NCBI GenBank assembly: GCA_017550525.1
Contig: JAFZOU010000096.1
Span: 51,443-115,442 of the forward strand
DNA from: Bacteroidales bacterium
GTDB lineage: Bacteria; Bacteroidota; Bacteroidia; Bacteroidales; UBA932
Length of the DNA stretch: 64,000 bases
Direction: 5' to 3'
Position 1 is the stretch's first letter, and every line of letters starts with the position of its first letter. Below are positions 61,593 to 64,000 of the stretch, in pieces. The notes under the pieces were generated by a model, which saw only the letters and a program-made list of their open reading frames with translations, was not told the origin of the DNA and ran no database searches. Both the position numbers and the translations under genes were made by a program.

Positions 61593-62159
61593 TTATATGG
61601 AATAATCTAACCGATAATTCTCAGGATAAACAATAGAGTATGTTTCATTTATTATGTCCTGTTTATTGATAAAGCAAATTTGAATAGGCGGTAGCAAATC
61701 CAGATATGAATCTTTGTCAACTCTAAATAATAATTGCCTTTTCATATCAGGCTCTTTGAAGTAATTTATTGAGCGTCTTCCTTCGGCTCGTATAGCCTTA
61801 AAAGGAAAACTTGTGTGACGTTTCATATGTTCAAGAATCTGTCCCACAGTAAAGTCGCCATGGAAGCAAGGATCTTCCTGAAGCAACTTTTCATATTCCT
61901 CAAACTGCTGAATGTGATCTGTGTTGCCCACGAGATCAAAAATATCATCTGGATTATAGTCAAAAATGATTTTTGTAATCACATATTGCCCATGGTACCC
62001 TTGCCTGCCCCACCAGTGAGCAAGGGGGAGAAAAGAATCCCAGAAGTAATATCCATTACCGAGCCACGGATTGCGAACACACCTATATGGCCCATTCGTA
62101 AGGATATCCTTTGGAGTCCCTTTGTCAGCAATTGTTTGATATATTACCTTTTTTGACAT
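61593..62159 (-). CDS. 188-aa protein, candidate toxin/effector of the SecB-like module
   Basis: Not firmly recognised. The opening VIYQTIADKGTPKDILTNGPYR... followed by WLGNGYYFWDSFLPLAHWWG resembles the start of ADP-ribosyltransferase-like folds in which a short YxT/HxT strand is followed by G-x-G-x-YF(W/T); this is an impression from pattern, not a match to a named family. A second conserved-looking block is FPFKAIRAEGRRSINYF and DLLPPIQICFINKQDI. No signal peptide or membrane helix. It starts 7 bp after the SecB-like gene in a low-GC operon and is last in it. Confidence 0.5.
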   Translation of the reverse strand: MSKKVIYQTIADKGTPKDILTNGPYRCVRNPWLGNGYYFWDSFLPLAHWWGRQGYHGQYVITKIIFDYNPDDIFDLVGNTDHIQQFEEYEKLLQEDPCFHGDFTVGQILEHMKRHTSFPFKAIRAEGRRSINYFKEPDMKRQLLFRVDKDSYLDLLPPIQICFINKQDIINETYSIVYPENYRLDYSI

Positions 62160-62166
62160 GTAAAGA

Positions 62167-62577
62167 CTATTCAGCTTTGGTGTTAGCTTTCAAAATGTCT
62201 TGCAAATCAGAGAGATTTAGTGTTGGTAATACTAAAGGTTGAATGTTCGCTTGGAGAGTGACGGTACTAACGAATGCCCTAACATAGGGGAATAAAATGG
62301 CGATGGCGTTATTATAGAAAAAAGAAGGAATGTCATCAAGGCTATTGACTTCTTTAAAAGAATACAATGCCTTGCACCTAATTGAAATCATTTCCTTCTT
62401 TGATGCAGAGTCAACGGCTGAAAACAGAAAAATCAGTTCATACGTTTTCTTTTCATCGTAAAAAACGCCGGAAGGCTTGAAATCAATCGCAAAAGTTGTA
62501 TTTGCATTTAAATCCTCAAGGTTAAGAAAAACCTGATCAAACTTGTAATTGACAAGAGCGAAACGTGCTGCTTCCAT
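62167..62577 (-). CDS. SecB-like chaperone
   Basis: 136 residues. The middle reads FKPSGVFYDEKKTYELIFLFSAV... and the C-terminal half IPSFFYNNAIAILFPYVRAFVST followed by TLNLSDLQDIL, matching the SecB fold and its hallmark LFPY-x-R and P-x-(L/V)-N-(F/L) positions. Classical SecB delivers preproteins to SecA; SecB-like proteins in toxin-antitoxin-chaperone (TAC) systems instead protect an antitoxin. Bacteroidales normally lack a proteobacterial SecB, and the location on an integrated element between two small genes favours the TAC-like role. Confidence 0.72.
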   Translation of the reverse strand: MEAARFALVNYKFDQVFLNLEDLNANTTFAIDFKPSGVFYDEKKTYELIFLFSAVDSASKKEMISIRCKALYSFKEVNSLDDIPSFFYNNAIAILFPYVRAFVSTVTLQANIQPLVLPTLNLSDLQDILKANTKAE

Positions 62578-62599
62578 ATAATAATAATTAGTGGGGTTG

Positions 62600-62809
62600 C
62601 TATACTAACGAAAAATCCAGAGAAAACTCTGGATTAATACTGCCGTTTGAAATTGAGATTTCGGGAATTGTTTCGGAGATTGTGTCCAGATAGTCTAATA
62701 CTAGAGGACCATAATCTCCAAAAACTGAAAGTTCCTCCCTATCTCTCGCTTTTTGTTCGGCAGGAGTCTTGCGGAGGTACTCTCGAAGTTCTTGAACTAA
62801 ATTTGCCAT
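62600..62809 (-). CDS. 69-aa small protein, candidate antitoxin or partner
   Basis: Small acidic protein, first gene of the operon. Helical, charged N-terminus (LVQELREYLRKTPAEQKARDREEL) and a hydrophobic C-terminal tail (PEISISNGSINPEFSLDFSL) that could be the chaperone-recognised part, as in TAC antitoxins; this is inference. No DNA-binding motif is seen. It is 22 bp upstream of the SecB-like gene. Confidence 0.5.
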   Translation of the reverse strand: MANLVQELREYLRKTPAEQKARDREELSVFGDYGPLVLDYLDTISETIPEISISNGSINPEFSLDFSLV

Positions 62810-62868
62810 AATTCCTTAATATCTTTAAAAACAAATCGTCCCATTAATCGGGATTAATTGTCAGGTTA

Positions 62869-62900
62869 CAAAGTTACAAACTTTATTTTTTTACGCCAAA
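62869..62900 (-). promoter_or_regulatory. Promoter of the SecB-like operon
   Basis: On the minus strand: TTTG (62900-62897), 20-bp spacer, TAACTTTG (62876-62869). It is followed by a leader of about 60 bp. The region 62901-63017 is AT-rich and shows no gene. Confidence 0.75.
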
Positions 62901-63017
62901 TATTTTTGCACTTGCGTTATCGTGTCATGATTATTAGCCATTTACCCCTAACCGATAATTAGTAGGACACCCAAAAAGAATTTGAGTTTGAGAGTATCAA
63001 GGAGACAGTCCAGGTAA

Positions 63018-63293
63018 TACCACGCCCTTTTCGATGTCTATACAGCTCTCTCATCTGGCAATTTGGATATTGACCGAGTAATGGTGGCTTACGATCGCTA
63101 TCTGCGTTTTGTGGCCAGCCACGCCCCCACCTACAAGGAGTATGTGCTCAATGTGGACGAGAAAATGCAGAATCCTGAATTCCTCGGAGATACCACTGGC
63201 CTCCTCAGGCCAAAGCTTGAGTATGATCCTCATGCCGCCTGGGAAATAGTCCGTGACGAACTTGTTGTAAAACTGCGTCCGTCAAATATGTAA
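63018..63293 (+). pseudogene. C-terminal remnant of a larger protein, possibly AbiEii-type nucleotidyltransferase
   Basis: About 91 codons open after a stop at 63015: YHALFDVYTALSSGNLDIDR..., then FVASHAPTYKEYVLNVDEKM and LLRPKLEYDPHAAWEIVRDELV. There is no proper start codon or promoter, and the text reads like the helical C-terminus of a longer protein. It recalls the tail of nucleotidyltransferase toxins of AbiEii/AbiGii type, from memory of the pattern only. GC is higher than in the neighbouring operon. Probably a deletion remnant left by element turnover. Confidence 0.4.
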
Positions 63294-63405
63294 ATGAGTA
63301 TGAACAGGGCTAAAACCTGAGCAGAAATACTGCCGCCACCCAACAGGATGACGGCAGTTCTCATGATGTAGTATTTATGTTTAACCGTGCTTATGAAAGC
63401 CTACC

Positions 63406-64000
63406 TTAGAACAGCATCTTCCACGCCGCCTGCTGCGCCCTTGCACTGTGGACAGCATTCATCTTGCCGAAGTTCCACTTCACCCCAAAGAGAATATACC
63501 TGCCCATACACAGGCGATAGGAATCTTCCTCATAGTTGGCAGTAACCGTGTGCGTCAGTCTCCGCGTCTGGTTCAGGATGTCGTAAACCTTGATACTCAG
63601 GTTGAACGCGCCGATATTCTTTGAAACCGAGGCATACCATCTCCATTCAGGATCTCCGTATCCGGCTGCATACCCCTTGTAGAACACGTAGCTTATGTCG
63701 GTATTGAACTCAAACTCATGCTTGGTGGTGTATGAGCCACGGGCCGTAATCTTCGTATCCAAGGTATTCATATTGATGCTTGGATCGAGCGAGTACCGGG
63801 CGATGCGTCCCTGGGTGTTGGCTTCCAGGCTGATGAAATAATGGTCCTGATTGTACTTTAAGGTGAATCCAGCATAGGGATTGAAGGAACGAGTCCTGCT
63901 CTCTCCGAAGCCGCTGAGCCCGCCATAGAAGCGGTCTCCGTCCGCATTCCCCCAGAAGTCGGCCATGAATGCCGAATAATCAAAGGCGTCCTTGTCCAGC
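63406..64000 (-). CDS. Outer membrane beta-barrel / TonB-dependent-receptor-type protein, C-terminal part
   Basis: At least 197 residues; the gene continues beyond the right edge. Amphipathic barrel strands are clear (SFNPYAGFTLKYNQDHYFIS, HEFEFNTDISYVFYKGYAAG, EWRWYASVSKNIGAFNLSIK), with VYDILNQTRRLTHTVTANY, DSYRLCMGRYILFGVKWNFG near the end, a layout typical of the outer membrane beta-barrel family with a carboxypeptidase-regulatory-like N-domain. The C-terminus extends beyond the usual barrel end with AVHSARAQQAAWKMLF. Whether it belongs to the element or to the chromosome is not decidable here. Confidence 0.72.
   Translation of the reverse strand, partial: LDKDAFDYSAFMADFWGNADGDRFYGGLSGFGESRTRSFNPYAGFTLKYNQDHYFISLEANTQGRIARYSLDPSINMNTLDTKITARGSYTTKHEFEFNTDISYVFYKGYAAGYGDPEWRWYASVSKNIGAFNLSIKVYDILNQTRRLTHTVTANYEEDSYRLCMGRYILFGVKWNFGKMNAVHSARAQQAAWKMLF

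Overview
The window comes from the chromosome of a Bacteroidales bacterium (phylum Bacteroidota), most likely a gut commensal with roughly 50-60% GC. The evidence is the atpDC-BEFHAG gene order, the many TAnnTTTG (-7) promoter boxes typical of the phylum, SusC/SusD pairs, the PG0541-type protein behind an RND pump, and an rnfBCDGEA cluster. Species cannot be named from this sequence.

Layout. 1-5883: F1Fo ATP synthase operon, whose gamma gene carries two in-frame palindromic insertions. 5904-6836: YitT-type membrane protein. 6837-9831: an unusual cassette in which an organophosphate-antiporter-like MFS gene and a HAD phosphatase gene are bracketed by two mirrored arrays of palindromic repeats. 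9832-17621: lgt, a TolC/AcrA/AcrB-type efflux operon with a PII-like PG0541 protein, and a beta-barrel protein. 17806-32317: one long co-directional run: thioredoxin, LOG protein, polyprenyl synthase, HolB, RicT/PSP1, TrmB, MerR, Nif3-like, zinc-ribbon protein, DnaB, DUF3108, RseC-like and RnfBCDGEA. 32318-33778: an EamA-type transporter gene flanked by the same repeat families. 33779-36446: divergent GH109-type gene and C4-dicarboxylate transporter. 36504-36577: tRNA-Arg(TCT). 36962-47992: polysaccharide utilization locus (SusC, SusD, surface lipoprotein, GH31, DUF4874/DUF4832 protein, sugar kinase, GH109). 47989-58050: secreted protein, polysaccharide export (OPX and Wzz), K+/H+ antiporter, MscS channel and beta-barrel protein. 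58094 to beyond the right edge: an integrated element with a tRNA-Val fragment as att site, a tyrosine integrase, a DUF3825 protein, a three-gene module containing a SecB-like chaperone, remnants, and then a partial beta-barrel gene on the minus strand.

How it works together. Rnf (ferredoxin:NAD+ oxidoreductase, ion pumping) and F1Fo ATP synthase give an anaerobic energy system, and the Dcu transporter fits fumarate/succinate metabolism. The PUL looks aimed at alpha-linked N-acetylgalactosamine glycans such as mucin O-glycans: two GH109-type proteins, a GH31 enzyme and a NahK-like kinase point the same way.

The most unusual material is the repeat system. (i) A 27-28 bp GTCAT...ATCTC palindromic unit occurs between genes and inside atpG and rnfG. 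(ii) A family of about 110 bp nested palindromes keeps conserved flanks but has a variable central palindrome. (iii) A second family has conserved spacers and interchangeable self-complementary arms. Families ii and iii bracket solitary transporter genes like cassette boundaries. The second candidate novelty is the 69-aa protein / SecB-like chaperone / 188-aa protein operon at 61593-62809, which resembles a toxin-antitoxin-chaperone system.
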